Part shown: positions 35,811-47,031 of the stretch, one piece after another
Layout of the letters: the number at the start of each line of letters is the position of its first letter
Numbering within the stretch: the first letter of the stretch is position 1
From: Eriocheir sinensis
Lineage: Eukaryota > Arthropoda > Malacostraca > Decapoda > Varunidae
Length of the DNA: 64,000 bases
Reading direction: 5' to 3'
NCBI RefSeq assembly: GCF_024679095.1
Contig: NC_066512.1
Coordinates: 8,224,151 to 8,288,150, forward strand
Notes under the pieces: model-generated
Seen by the model: the letters and a program-made list of their open reading frames with translations, nothing else
Databases searched by the model: none
Told to the model about the DNA's origin: nothing
Translations under genes and position numbers: made by a program

Positions 35811-37145
35811 TACTTATCATCAGCCGCAGTGTCATCCTTGTTGAGCCTGAACCCACAGAAGGACACTTCTGGGGCCGCCAGCACGAACTTTTCTACGTTG
35901 ACGGTGATTCCGTGAGCTCGACACCGCATCAGGAAATCGCCAACACGCCGCAGGTATGTCTCATAGTCCTCGTCCCATAGCAGGATGTCGTCTACCACCT
36001 TGGTGCACTGCTGCACGCCTTCAAGTGCCACGTCACCACGGCGGCAGAACTCGTCACCCGTAGCAACAAGCCCACCGGTCCTCGGCAGAACCTAAGGCGG
36101 CCATACAGGTGAAGAAGGTGGTGAGGTGTTGGTCCTGCTCCGCCAGTGGGATCTGCCAGTACCCATACAAGGCGTCCGGGTCGAGAAGTAACGCGCCCCT
36201 GGGTAGCCATGGCGTAAGGCAGCGCGAGGTGTCGGGGAGGGATGAGTGGGGCGCAATACCTGCTTGTTAAGCCCCGTAAAGTACACGGTTATCCTCACAC
36301 TTCCGTTGGCCTTGGCCACAGCCACGAGGGGGTGACACCACTGGGACGGGTCGTCACCAACCTGTACTATAATGCCCTGGCTTACTATGGCATCTAACTC
36401 CTGCTTGACGACGTCCTGTCAGGCGAAAGGGAGTAGTCGCGGCGTATACACTACGTAGGGCTTGGCGTCGTCCTTCAGGTAGATGCGCGTCGGAAGACCA
36501 CACATCTTCAACGTAATCCCACGACGGAAGTCATCCTTAGTCATCAGTACGTCAGGAAACTCCCTCAGAAGGCCTTTGCCTCGTCAGGAGAGGCAGTAGG
36601 CGGGGGAAGTCGTGGCGTGTGTGACGGGTGGTGGGGTGCGGCGCGGGGTTGTGGCGTTGCGGGCAGCGGCTGGCGTGGAATGGTGACTTGCCTCACCTGC
36701 CCCCCCTTCTCCCGCTGCTTATTACCGCCTCGTCTCCCGATCTGTCGTGGGTAGTCATGGGGGATGATCCCGAGCTGCTTCGTGTGGCTGTACGAGAGGA
36801 ATGCTCTTGGCAGGTGACTCACGAGACGATTATTCAACCATGAATCGTGATGTCACCATACGTCATCGAAGCGTATAATGATCCGAGGATCGGACCGGCC
36901 ATCGACGATCATCACGGTTGTTCAGCCCCAACTCCGGGAAGGGTTGCAGGTCGTTTGCTGTTAGGTCAAGTGCGTTGAGGAGTTCGTTGCCCATGACAGT
37001 CATATCTGCTCCCGTGTCAGGCATGCACTCTACCCAGCCCGACCTGTCACCATTCTGCAATCTCTTCACCGAAGATATTTCATACCCCAAAGTTTTTTTC
37101 ATACAACACCGGGCGCCCGGGCCACGCATTGGAAGTAGGGAGGAG
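35811..37145 (-). pseudogene. Gypsy-2 protease and reverse transcriptase
   Basis: Read on the minus strand from 37145: CMPDTGADMTVMG (retropepsin active site, about 37010-37025), NALDLTANDL, then a proline-rich stretch, DEAKAFLREFP near 36580, RIYLKDDAKP, a VKQELDAIVSQGI segment, SQWCHPLVAVAKANGSVRITVYFTGLNKQV (about 36250-36345, the FTGLN motif of gypsy reverse transcriptases) and KVVDDILLWDEDYETYL with the VDD catalytic pair near 35990. CGFRLNKDD follows before the LINE-A insertion. Frames change several times and one in-frame stop occurs near 36420. It is clearly Ty3/gypsy but a different lineage from Gypsy-1. Confidence 0.88.
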
Positions 37146-37618
37146 ACAACGTTTTTTTTTTTCTGAGACGCTAGTTTGGTTACTAAAGTAACGAAGATAC
37201 CGATATATATTTGAATAAGTAGCGGATGGCCGATAACCCGATTTTGTTATCAGCGATAATGTATCGCGATAACTATGCATTTACCCTTTTTAAACCCCAA
37301 AATGAACATTATTACCCAGCTGATATATGGCAATGATACACATGCGAGTTGCCACTTATCATGTGTATATTTAAATAGAAAAATAAGCTACGTCATCAAA
37401 GCAATATCTCAAAATGTGGTATAATACGATGATATCTTGTGGTAGTTAGAGTTAGACCATGGCTCCTTTAGAGTAGAATGAGGAGGAGGAGAAGACAAGT
37501 TAGTTTGAATGTCAACCCCTGCCGGCCCCTCTCCGGGCACGCGGGCCACGGCTAGCCGCTCGCCCCTCTGTGACCAGTCAGTCACTCACCTCAGTGTTAG
37601 TTATAGTGGGCGAGCGCT
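37146..37618. other. no recognised gene; poly(T) then AT-rich sequence
   Basis: A T run at about 37151-37162 marks the point where Gypsy-2 homology stops. It could be the poly(A) of a minus-strand retroposed sequence that extends rightward. No domain is seen. Confidence 0.4.
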
Positions 37619-37619
37619 G

Positions 37620-37683
<64 letters not shown>

Positions 37684-37992
37684 ACTCACTCACTCACTCT
37701 CCTCACTTCTCACTCACTCTCTCCTCACTCTTCTCACTCACTCCTCACTCACTCTCCTCAGTCACTCACTCTCCTCACTCACTCACTCTCCTCACTGTTC
37801 TCACTCACTCACTCACTCTCTCCTCACTCAGTCACTCACTCCTCACTCACTCTCCTCACTCACTCTCTCCTCACTCCTCATTCACTCATTCTCCTCACTC
37901 ACTCCTCATTCACTCATTCTCTCCTCACTCCTCATTCACTCTCCTCACTCACTCTCCTCACTCATTATATTCTCTCTCTCTCTCTCTCTCTG
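37619..37992. repeat. (TC)n followed by CTCACT/CACTC minisatellite-like array
   Basis: A TC run of about 62 bp is followed by about 300 bp built from short CTCACT, CTCCTCACT and CTCATTCACT units in irregular order, closing with another (TC)n at about 37971-37991. The Ser/His/Leu-rich frames across it are artefacts of the repeat. Confidence 0.93.
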
Positions 37993-38365
37993 TAACGGGC
38001 TTGTCGGGGGGCGTTTAAAGGGTGTTGATTAAGACTTCAGCTTCCTTAAGGCGAATTATATTCGTAGCCTTTATGTACAAGAAGCGACGGAGCGAGAGCG
38101 ACTGTCGTTGTGTGTCAGTCGGACTCTCGTGAAGGAGTGGCGAGTTACAGGTTGGAAAATAATGGTTACAATTGGTCACGTATGTCAAGGTGACCTCCAC
38201 GCACCATCGGAGTGCTAAGTATACAAAACTGAGACGGTAAACACTGACGGACGACATTCCTATAAGGTGGCGTGATCTATCTGTCGTGGGGTTTTTCCAT
38301 TGACAATTGTATGCCTAATTCGTGGTGATATTAAATAATAATAATACATTGATATCCTACTATAA

Positions 38366-38368
<3 letters not shown>
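37993..38368. other. no recognised gene
   Basis: Anonymous sequence between microsatellites; no motif is seen on either strand. Confidence 0.45.

Positions 38369-38454
<86 letters not shown>
38369..38454. repeat. (TC)n microsatellite
   Basis: A pure TC tract of about 86 bp. Confidence 0.98.
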
Positions 38455-38456
<2 letters not shown>

Positions 38457-38510
38457 GGCCCGTCTCCCTTACTACTAATAATATTTATGATAGTTTTATT
38501 TCGCCCAGTG

Positions 38511-38511
<1 letters not shown>

Positions 38512-38589
<78 letters not shown>

Positions 38590-38595
38590 TATATA
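38512..38595. repeat. (TA)n microsatellite
   Basis: A TA tract of about 84 bp with one AATAT interruption. A G-rich stretch with four irregular GGGGTA-containing units (38629-38720) follows. Confidence 0.97.
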
Positions 38596-38628
38596 AACAG
38601 GACAAGAAAACGAACGGAACGTTCCGGA

Positions 38629-38728
38629 ATGGAGGGGGGTAGATGTAGGGTTACCAGGGAGGGGGAGGGGGTAGGGGTACAAGGGAGAGAAGAGGGGGTA
38701 GGGATACCAGGGAGGGGGTGCGGGAAGA
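38629..38728 (+). repeat. G-rich short tandem repeat, about 25-bp irregular units
   Basis: Units resembling AGGGGGTAGGGRTACCAGGGAG recur three to four times, giving several runs of four or more G on one strand. It might form G-quadruplexes, but no function is implied. A similar CAGGGAGGGGGGAGGGG patch occurs at about 40069-40086. Confidence 0.7.
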
Positions 38729-39573
38729 GGTACACACACTCAAAAAACTATCGTTACACATTCAGCACGATACAAACTCACACCAAGGACGAAGCCATTG
38801 AGAACAGGCTACTTATGTTGGTATCACTGCGTGTGTTGGGTGTGAGTTTACTTGCCTGAACCACGTGAGCGGGACTCGTAAATGATGCAGTAGAATTTGA
38901 GCTGGCACAGTAACGCTTCATGAAACACACAGGTGGAGTCTTAGTCGAAGTTAATTGATCTGTGTTCTATGTAGCTATAACATTGTAGTATTTGGGATGA
39001 TGAAATTATGCTTTAACACCTTACACACAAGTGAAGAGTTAAAATTTCGTCCATTTAGGAGACAATATGAGAAACACCTTGCGGTGAAGAGTCACTCAGG
39101 ACTCGAATATCAGAGTGAATCCCACTGACTGATCGCCACATACGGCTCCACTGAGCCTAGGAGGTTATGTAAAACTTAGCTAACCATTATGATAGATTTA
39201 TAGTGGATTTATGAACTTGACTTATCACCCAAATGGTGAAAGAACGTTGGCATTGGTTTCACTAACATAGCATGCACTACCCTAGTCATGGTATTCGCTT
39301 GTCTCGAAACAATCATGGAATGCACCCAATATGATTAATTCTCTAATAATTATCGGCGAGTCATTAATTACTCATTATACCAACAGCCAAATTAACTCAT
39401 GCATGCAAGCTAGTTAATAAATTACTCTTCTCCAGAGACGGCTAATTTCGGCAATTCAAAACGCCCGCGCCAAATTCCTTATTCATCAATTTAAAAAGCG
39501 CTGAAAGTTCCTAGTTTTTACTAGGAAATGAGGCAGCACAAGAGAGGAGCAGATTTAAACAACCTGTAGAAGT
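38729..39573. other. no recognised gene
   Basis: Anonymous AT-rich sequence. A short inverted pair TCCTAGTTTTTACTAGGA lies near 39510-39527. Confidence 0.45.
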
Positions 39574-39747
39574 CTATCCAACTCTGTTAAACTTTATCTT
39601 TCTTACCAGCAATGCTATTAGCGTTGCAATTTGAAGTTGTTTTTTTTCAGATGCCCACAACTTGTTCATGAAAGAAAAGACACGTTCAGTGGAAGCATTA
39701 GTTCCAGGATGGCACATTATGAACTGAAGTATATGTGACATGCGTTA
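39574..39747 (-). pseudogene. hAT transposase, C-terminal dimerisation domain fragment
   Basis: The minus strand from 39747 to the stop at 39574 encodes CHPGTNASTERVFSFMNK, then LWASEKKQLQIATLIALL. The N-x-S-x-ERVFS-like core followed by a leucine-rich helix is the signature of the hAT dimerisation region (hATC) that ends hAT transposases and their domesticated relatives. The upstream catalytic part is absent, so this is a remnant. Confidence 0.7.
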
Positions 39748-40196
39748 ATGGTTGTTTTTGTCTCTGGTATGGGAGAATACTTCTACCCACCGCTGTTACG
39801 TATATCATATGAGCATTATTGTTTAATAATTTGTGAATAAAAATCTTAAACAAGTGGCACTCAAATCACTCCGTTGATATTATGGTGATATCTGGTATCT
39901 CAGCGTCTCCCTTCCTCTCTATCCCTCCGGGGGTCTTGTCCTGCTCCCCCCAGCAGAGCTGAGGTGGTGGGGGTGATCGCACCCTTACCAACCCTACCGG
40001 GATTACCGGGTTGCTCAGTGTGAAATTCTTCGGACCCCACTGTAACAATATTTTTTTAAGTGTGTGTACCAGGGAGGGGGGAGGGGATTCGGAGGCAGGA
40101 ATGAGGCGTGAGAACGGTTATCCAAAAGGGTAGATGTGTATTTTGGGTACGGGTTGGAAAGGGGTAGATTTGTGCAGCTCTTGAAAGGGTAGATTT
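39748..40196. other. anonymous sequence with LTR-like edge
   Basis: A segment ending CACTGTAACA at 40049 has, on the minus strand, a TGTTACAGTGGGG start like that of many LTRs, and TGTTAC also occurs at 39793. No matching target duplication or partner was found, so an LTR is not claimed. Confidence 0.35.
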
Positions 40197-40505
40197 TTAA
40201 GGGTTGTAAATGGATATCGCTATTTCATCACTAGAAATACCCTCTTTCAACCTCTCTGCTACACTTTTCTTCTGAGAGTGGCAGCACCTGCCAAAATGGC
40301 CCACCTTGCCACATGTGCGGCACCGCTCGCCAACCACTAGGCACTTGTCCTTAGAGTGCGGCCCATAGCCACAGTTGCTGCATTTGGCATTGATGGTGAT
40401 GGGCGGCGTCGACTTGCTTGAGTGGCTGGATGCGTCCCGATCCTGTTTCCCGCCGCCCTTCTCCCTTCTTTTGTACGCCGGCACGGCATGTATGGAAGGC
40501 TGGAG
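40197..40505 (-). pseudogene. Gypsy-2 Gag, nucleocapsid with two CCHC zinc knuckles
   Basis: On the minus strand, CSNCGYGPHSKDKC and CRTCGKVGHFGRCC are two perfect Cx2Cx4Hx4C knuckles (about 40290-40380), preceded by basic YKRREKGGGKQDR and followed by KKSVAERLKEG and a stop at 40197. A TGA near 40506 closes the frame upstream. In an intact element this part lies between the Gag N-terminal half (found here at 49480-50300) and the protease (37145). It would package element RNA. Same strand and order make it part of Gypsy-2 by inference. Confidence 0.8.
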
Positions 40506-40696
40506 TCAGGGTCCAGGGAAAGATAGGGTCTGATCACGGACCCCCCAAAGTTCAAACGGACTGCACGTGCTGTGACGTCATAGAGTGCGTGCGGCGAGGG
40601 TCCAAATTGTGTTGCGCGGCAAGTCTGTGTTTAGCCGTGGCAGGAGGAGTACCAACACAGGGTCAGCTGCCGGTTCAGGCCGCCCCCAGCATTCAG

Positions 40697-41262
40697 TAAA
40701 GCCTCATTGTGTTGTGGTTGGGTGCAACACTAGCAATCGCTATAGGCTGACAATATATAGTGTGGTGTGAGTGCGATTGCCGAGTAAATGCCATTTGTTA
40801 TTGTATTAAGAGATGATTGTTTCTTGCCCTAAGTCTTGACGATTGTTGCTGATAAAGTAATGTTTCATTTTCATTGGTGTGTGTGTGTGTGTGTTTCGGA
40901 TCTTCAGGGTACTTGATGTCTTGACCTGCTAATTGTGAAGGAGTCAGTCGGAATGAAGCAGAAAAGGGAGTTGGTTGTCTCTTTCAACCCCTGCCGCTAC
41001 ATATAGGTTTTCCAATTTTCCAAACAACACTGAAACGTCAGAGAAGTGGTTACAGCTGTGTGGAAGACCAGCTATAACCAAACCAATTCATCATAGAATA
41101 TGCAGCTTGCATTTTGAGCCATCTGCATATCAGATAAACCTGAATTGTGAACTCCTTGGACAGCCAGTGCCTGATAATCAAATAAGACTCAAGCCTGAAG
41201 CAGTATCAACGTTTCATTTACCATCAACGAGTGAGTTTAATAACTGGTTATTTACTATATAA
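40697..41262 (+). pseudogene. P-superfamily transposase, THAP DNA-binding domain, split by a probable intron
   Basis: PHCVVVGCNTSN (about 40702-40737) gives the first zinc cysteines. After about 240 bp, FSNFPNNTETSEKWLQL and HHRICSLHFEPSAY (about 41008-41135) give the FP, W and C-x2-H elements of a THAP zinc finger. Joining GTGTG at 40768 to an AG at about 41007 would fit a spliced intron. THAP domains bind the ends of P elements; the P-like transposase body downstream (43138-44124 and 48790-49055) supports the assignment. A stop at 41260 ends this part, after which a long inverted-repeat unit begins. It could also be a domesticated THAP gene fragment, but the surrounding breaks argue for a transposon relic. 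Confidence 0.75.
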
Positions 41263-41299
41263 CAAAACTACTCAAAGCTGCCACTCGCAGCCAGTTATT

Positions 41300-41625
41300 G
41301 TAAAGTTGCGGAAATGAGTTCCTGTACCCATTGTGGTAAGCCTTCCCTCCAACCGGTAACGTCGCAGTAGTAGTACTCAGGTGTTATGAATGAACGGTGT
41401 TCTTAGTGTTCAGGTGTGAGTGGCGGAGAGGTTCACTGCTATTCAGGAAGTGTAAGGGAGGTTTTATTCATAATTAAGAGGTGAAAATAAATGTAGTATG
41501 TTACACATGTTAAACCAAGATATCACTACAAAATAATAGCAGCAGAGAGAAGACGAGACGTATTATCTAGAGTCGAGACTTTGATGTTCCGCTCCTCCAT
41601 CAGCATTTACGTGTGAACGTGTGCA

Positions 41626-41690
<65 letters not shown>

Positions 41691-42398
41691 AGAGAGAGAG
41701 AATATTTGACGGTTTGCTTGCCTGCCCACTACACCACCATTCAATAGTTCACACTGTGTTATGAGAGCAGAAACCCACATGTAAGAGGTTGCTGTGGGTT
41801 ACTGTTGACTTACTATAGTGAATCATGGGAGTGCCGCGGTAAAGTGGCACATACCTATTTGGAGTTGATGGTCCTTCAACTGTATGGGTATAATTTAGGT
41901 GGTGTGTTTCGAAACCGTGGTCACGTGACGCCCACCATGGCTGAGTGCGTATAACATACTTCATGCAATAGTTTGTGGACGTTGCTCCTTTTAGTTAAGT
42001 AATATTGTTTTTTACCACCAGCGTGTAGGTAGTAAATGGACAACAAACATTTGATCAGGTTCACGTTCATTGTGGGAAGTGTTCCTGGTTTTTCCCATTC
42101 TCGTATGCTGTTACTGCCAGTGTGCACACGTTCACACGTGAATGCTGATGGAGGAGCGGAACATAGTGATATCTTGGTTTAACATGTGTAACATACACAT
42201 GCTACATTTGTTTTCACTTCTTAATTATGAATAAAGCCTCCCTTACACTTCCTGAATAGCAGTGAACCTCTCCGCCACTCACACCGGAACACTACGAACA
42301 CCGTTCATTCACAACAACACTTTAGTACTACTGCGACGTTGCCGGTTGGAAGGAAGGCTTACCACAGTGGGTACAGGAACTCATTTCAGCAACTGTAC
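41300..42398. mobile_element. long inverted-repeat (foldback-like) unit inside the P-like element
   Basis: The arm 41300-41628 is the reverse complement of 42120-42398: shared stretches include GAAATGAGTTCCTGTACCCA, GAACGGTGTTC, GAGTGGCGGAGAGGTTCACTGCTATT, TTAAACCAAGATATCACTA and CATTYACGTGTGAACGTGTG. About 54 bp near 41529-41583 is extra in the left arm. The spacer of about 490 bp starts with (TC)n and has no recognisable coding frame. The arms contain no transposase. No target-site duplication could be found at the outer edges. Confidence 0.88.
41629..41700. repeat. (TC)n then (AG)n microsatellite
   Basis: A TC tract followed by a short AG run, lying at the inner end of the left inverted-repeat arm. 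Confidence 0.96.
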
Positions 42399-42615
42399 CT
42401 CCATCACAGTTCCTGCATCACTGAATCTGAGGGAATGCATTTCGAAAGACGTACAGCTCAATCCCCTTTCTTTTAGCGGGCAGTACACATACAATGGCAG
42501 GGGGAAGGGCAGAATTGCACATTTGTCCCATCTCAGTGGGGGCCAAACTAAAACTGCCCGAGCAGTATGTCATTAATTAATGTAATGAAATCTTTATAGG
42601 AACACCAGTTATTGG

Positions 42616-43110
42616 AGTGCTCCACTTGTGTTACAGAACTGGTTACCATTGCAGGTACCGCACGCAGCCCAGCTAAGAGGAGAAGACCCTTCCTACTAGA
42701 AAATCAACCAGTGGCCTCACCGGCAGTGCCTCAGCTGTTACCTCTTGTCAGAGCCAAGCTTATGCCAGCCTCCACATAATGGTGAGTGCCCTCTGCTTGG
42801 TATGTACTGGTTGTGACAAGGATTTTTACTGAGGAGTGAAACCTGAATTCTTCATTACACTATGTTCCCTTCCTCTGATGGACATGCAACACACACAAAC
42901 ACACACTCACACACACGTTTCCCACTGTCACACACCATTCTTGCTGCTAGAGTGCTCCACTCTTGTACATAACTGGTTAACATTGCAGGTACTGCAAGCG
43001 ATACTGCAGGCAATCCAGCTAAGAGGAGAATATCCTTCTACCAGAAAATCAACCAGTGTCCTCACCAGAAGTGCCTCACCTGTTACCTGTGTCAGAGCCA
43101 AGCTTATGCA
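42616..43110 (+). repeat. tandem segmental duplication within the P-like element (exon-like unit)
   Basis: 42616-42766 and 42951-43110 are similar: AGTGCTCCACT, GAACTGGTTA/TAACTGGTTA, CATTGCAGGTAC, CCAGCTAAGAGGAGAA, AAAATCAACCAGTG, CAGAGCCAAGCTTATGC. Each unit has a pyrimidine-poor TTGCAG just before the coding-like part, resembling a splice acceptor. The second unit leads into the P-like transposase body at 43138. A CA microsatellite lies between them (about 42888-42916). Confidence 0.8.
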
Positions 43111-43137
43111 GGGAGAAGCAAGATGCATGCCAAGCTG

Positions 43138-44124
43138 GACACACTAATACGTACACTTGTGAAGACCATGCTTGCAGAGAATGAACATTGTAAACAGAAG
43201 CTGCACACAGTTACACGGGAAAAATAGGCCCTTCTTACAAATCTAAGGGATTTGGAAAGGGAAAATGTTGTATTGAAGAAGCAGATATAATCTACATACA
43301 ATCAAGCATTACGTAATTTTAAGAAAGCTCTCAAAACATCCTTCACAGATACACTGATTGAAGCAATGCTGACTGGGAAAAAAATTCACAACTACAGTGA
43401 AAGTGATATTAGTGAGGCACTGCTAATCCATAGCTTTGGTTGAAAATCCTACGAGTGCCTCAGGCAAAAACAATATTTCCCTTACCCATCCATTGCAACT
43501 CTCAACCGGCGAGTTACAAATTAGACATAGAGCCAGGTCTGTTGTTACCAGTAATCCAGCTACTGAATAAAAAAAAAACTGAAAAAGATTCTGAATATAA
43601 CAGGCTCTGCATTCTGTCACTTAATGAAACCAGTATTACATCAGACTAGACATACGATAAGAGCAAAGACTTTAGTGTGTCATGTTGAGGGGACTGCCTT
43701 CCAAGTGGAAGCAGCTTCTGTATTATAACTTTGACACAGACAAGTCCAAAGAATTGTTATTTTGGATATCATTATCATTATGAAGGTGGAGGCTGCTGGA
43801 CTTTTTGTTGTAACAATGGTGTGTGATATGGGACCAACAAATGTGAGACGGTGGAACAGTCTTGGTGTAGGCGTTGACAGGTGAAGTTTCCAAAACCCAA
43901 CATCAAATGACAGACAAATGTTTGTATTTGCTTATGCTCCGCACCTCCTTAAACTCATTAGAAACAACTTCCTAGACCATGGGTTCAAGTTGGATGGGAG
44001 TAAAGGATGCATAAATATTGACAGGACTTGTGTCCGTGAGCTGGTTAAGAGGAGTGCAAAAGACTTGAAAATCGCATTTCGTTTGGATGACAGACATATA
44101 GAAATACATGGGACCAAGGTCTAA
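43138..44124 (+). pseudogene. P-superfamily transposase body (coiled-coil and catalytic region), degenerate
   Basis: In shifting frames the sequence reads MLAENEHCKQKLHTVTREK and LRDLERENVVLKKQ, a coiled-coil leucine-zipper region as follows THAP in P elements. Then come DTLIEAMLTGKKIHNYSES, SYECLRQKQYFPYPSIATLNRRV (a PYPS-x-TL-x-R block), LFVVTMVCDMGPTNVRRW (a D-G-x-x-N-like catalytic block) and MFVFAYAPHLLKLIRNNF (PHLLKLIRN, a hallmark of P/THAP9-type transposases, about 43918-43970). At least five stops and frameshifts occur. The open frame from 43918 ends at 44124; the continuation is at 48790. Confidence 0.82.
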
Positions 44125-44190
44125 TTAAATGGGAGGTAAACTCAGGCGCAGATTAGGTGATGTCAGGTGGTCAGTGAGAGGAGCCTCCCC

Positions 44191-44297
<107 letters not shown>

Positions 44298-44865
44298 TAA
44301 AGGTAAAAGGAAGAGGAATCCTTAACTGTATTATTTTAGTAATATTTTGCATATGTGTAGTACTACTTTGTAGTTTCACATATTATGCATGTAGCATCTT
44401 AGCCAGAGATTAATATAACCTTTATTACATACTGGAGTTTTGGTAGTTTTCCAATAAATCCCGTATATTTTACAGATTTATTAGTGCAGGATATAAAAGG
44501 CATAAATGTGCTTTGGAAGCATTTTAGTTGCTCTTGTACTTTTCCTCAGTATGTACAAGCATTACACAAGCTATCACATACTATATATCTATATTCATGT
44601 ATCTATCTTTCCATCTATCTGTATTTATTCATTTATCCATCTATATATCCGTCTATATGTAGCAAGGCCCTACCACACTTGCCCCATCCACATTAGGGAT
44701 GATCTTTAGCCAAGGTCAGCATCCGCCCACCTGACTGATAACCACTACTAGCTAATTAAGTCACACCCCAGTGCAAATGTGGACAGTTACTCATTAATTG
44801 GCTCCTAAAGTGAGGTAGGAAACCTGCTCACCCGCCCACCAGCCCACCCTCTCCACCACACACAC
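44298..44865. other. no recognised gene
   Basis: Anonymous AT-rich sequence with a TATC/CATC-rich patch at about 44580-44660. It lies within the interval that separates the two P-like transposase parts. Confidence 0.5.
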
Positions 44866-44991
44866 ATACACAGGTATACACACACATACATACACAAGTA
44901 TGCACACACATACATACACACAAGTATGCACACACACACATACACACAAGTATGCACACACACACACATACACACACTTGGCCTCCATCGC
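44866..44991. repeat. AC-rich array with AAGTATGC units, left flank of LINE-B
   Basis: Irregular units of ACACACAAGTATGC followed by (AC)n and ACAT repeat about four times with a period near 30 bp. The same units occur right after the LINE-B tail at about 48325, so LINE-B inserted into this array. Confidence 0.9.
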
Positions 44992-45006
44992 TCGCGCGAA
45001 GAGGTC

Positions 45007-47031
45007 ATGGTTGTTGGCGCTCCTCAGAGCAGCCCGGGTCAGGTGTTGACCTCTCTCACACCTTCACCCACACCCACTTTCTTCATCATTGCTCTCATCT
45101 CGTCATTAGTGTTTAGTGCGATGTGTTCTACTGTGAGATACAACACTACTTATCTATACCGCCTACGACGTGCCTCCGCCTACCCCCCAGCGAACGTTAT
45201 CCGGAAGCTAAAGGAACTACATATTTTTAAAAACCGCAGTGCCAGGAAAAGTTCACGAGTGACACATAACATACCAGTGATCACCACCACCAGGAGAAAT
45301 ACCAAACCCAAGCATGCCAAGGACTACAAACACATCGAAGTGCCGCGCCAGTGGTACAACCTGCCAACCCTGCTACTCTCCAACGTTACCTCCCTCAACA
45401 ACAAGCTAGACGAAGTCATCACCACCATCAAATCCACCAGCGCTGACGTTGTGGCCATCACAGAGGCGTGGCAGATAGTACCCGAGCTCTTTAACATCAC
45501 TGATTTCCAGCTCTTCCATCGTCTGAGAAGAGGTAAACGAGGCGGTGGGTTAGCGCTCTATTGCCACACCCACCTCAACCCCTGCCTACTCCCCGTTGAG
45601 ACACCCGAGGGTGTGGAAACCCTCTGGGTCAGGCTCTCACCCCCCTCCCACCCCCGACTCGCTCCCTCGGTACTAATCTGTCTGGTCTACTACCCTCCCC
45701 GCGCCGCCTCCGCCACCTTGCTGATCAACCACATCATCGAAGAAATGGACCAGCAGCGCACTCTCTTCCCCTCTGCAAAAGTAGTTGTTTGCGGTGACTT
45801 CAATCAACTCCACACCAGTGATATTGAGGACCAGCTACATCTCACACAAGTAGTAAATTTCCCCACACACGGCACAAACACACTGGATTTAATCCTCACT
45901 GACCTCACTTCCCACTACCTTCCCCCTAAGCCCCTCCCTCCCATGGGACGCAGCACACACCTGTCAGTTCTTTGGACACCTGCACCTACCACATCCAACA
46001 AAACCCCGCCAGCCACCAAGACCTACAGGCCTGTTACGGACTCAGCCATCCGCGCGTTCGGCCAATGGATAACACGCCACCGCTGGGTTGAAGTCCTTAC
46101 AGTGGATGACGTACACCAAAAATGGAGCAACTACACCAGCACAATTACCGCAGCTTACCACCACTTCTTCCCGCTAAAATCAAGACGAGTGCACCCTTCA
46201 GACACCCCGTGGATTACACCCAGAATAAAACGACTCATTGAACAGAGAAATGACGCCTTCCACACCAACCCTACACTCTACAAGCCCCTCCGCAACAAAG
46301 TTATCCGGGAAATCAAACGAGCCAAGGCCACATACTACCCCCAAAAGATCCACAGCCTTAAGCAAGCTAACATTGGGAAATGGTTTTCAAAAATTAAGGC
46401 CTTGTGTGGCCTCAACAACAGCGCCCCCTCCATCCCGGGCGTATCTCACCTCCCGCCACCTGAAGCTGCCGAGGCCATCAATCTCCACTTCTCGGCCATC
46501 TGTCAGTCCCTCCCCAGCCTGGACCTGACCTCACTCCCAGCTTACCTGCCCGCCCCATCACCACTCCCCACGGTTGAGGCCTATGAGGTCGCCAGGTCAC
46601 TAAGCCAACTTAAAACAAAGCGGTCCACCACGCCCACTGATCTCCCCATCAAACTGTACCAGGAGTTTGCCCCAGGCTGGCCACCCCCTCGCCTCTATTT
46701 TAACGCTTCCTTCCGTCAAAGTCAGTGGCCTGCTGACTGGACAACAGCATATGTCACTCCGATTCCCAAGACCACCACCCCTCAATCACTGAGTGACTTG
46801 AGGCCTATTTCTATCACCCCCATGCCCAGCCTCCTGTGTGAAGCCTTCATTTTCAAGTGGACTTACACTCATCTTGCTCCCCTCATCGACCCACAACAGT
46901 ACGGCAATATCAACTCAACCTCCACCACAAACTGCCTAATTAATCTCCTGGACTTTGCCTACAAAATCTTGAAAAACGCAAAACATCAGTTTCTCTCGCT
47001 TTTATTGATTTCCGAAAGGCTTTTGACCTAG
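45007..47031 (+). pseudogene. LINE-B endonuclease and N-terminal half of reverse transcriptase
   Basis: The ATG at 45007 is the first after the AC array; the frame extends upstream only through repeat sequence. After a basic N-terminal segment, the endonuclease domain (about residues 120-330 of this frame) has SNVTSLNNKLDEV, TEAW, RGGGLALYCH, VVCGDFNQLH (about 45790-45815) and GRSTHLSVLW, where the usual SDH triad reads STH. A linker follows with a WFSKIKALCGL block, then reverse transcriptase fingers: TPTDLPIKLYQEFA, WTTAYVTPIPKT, LRPISITPMPSLLCE and QQYGNINSTSTTNCL. A frameshift near 46980 ends the frame at 47031; motif A (FIDFRKAFDLVH) lies in the next frame at about 46995-47035. The 675-codon open stretch suggests a relatively young insertion. 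Confidence 0.87.

Noticed and set aside
37680..37992. CTCACT-rich array as a CRISPR or coding repeat
   Set aside because: Units are short, irregular, without unique spacers, and the genome is eukaryotic.
39793..40049. Solo LTR bounded by TGTTAC and GTAACA
   Set aside because: The two ends are too short to count as proof and flanking 5-bp sequences do not match.
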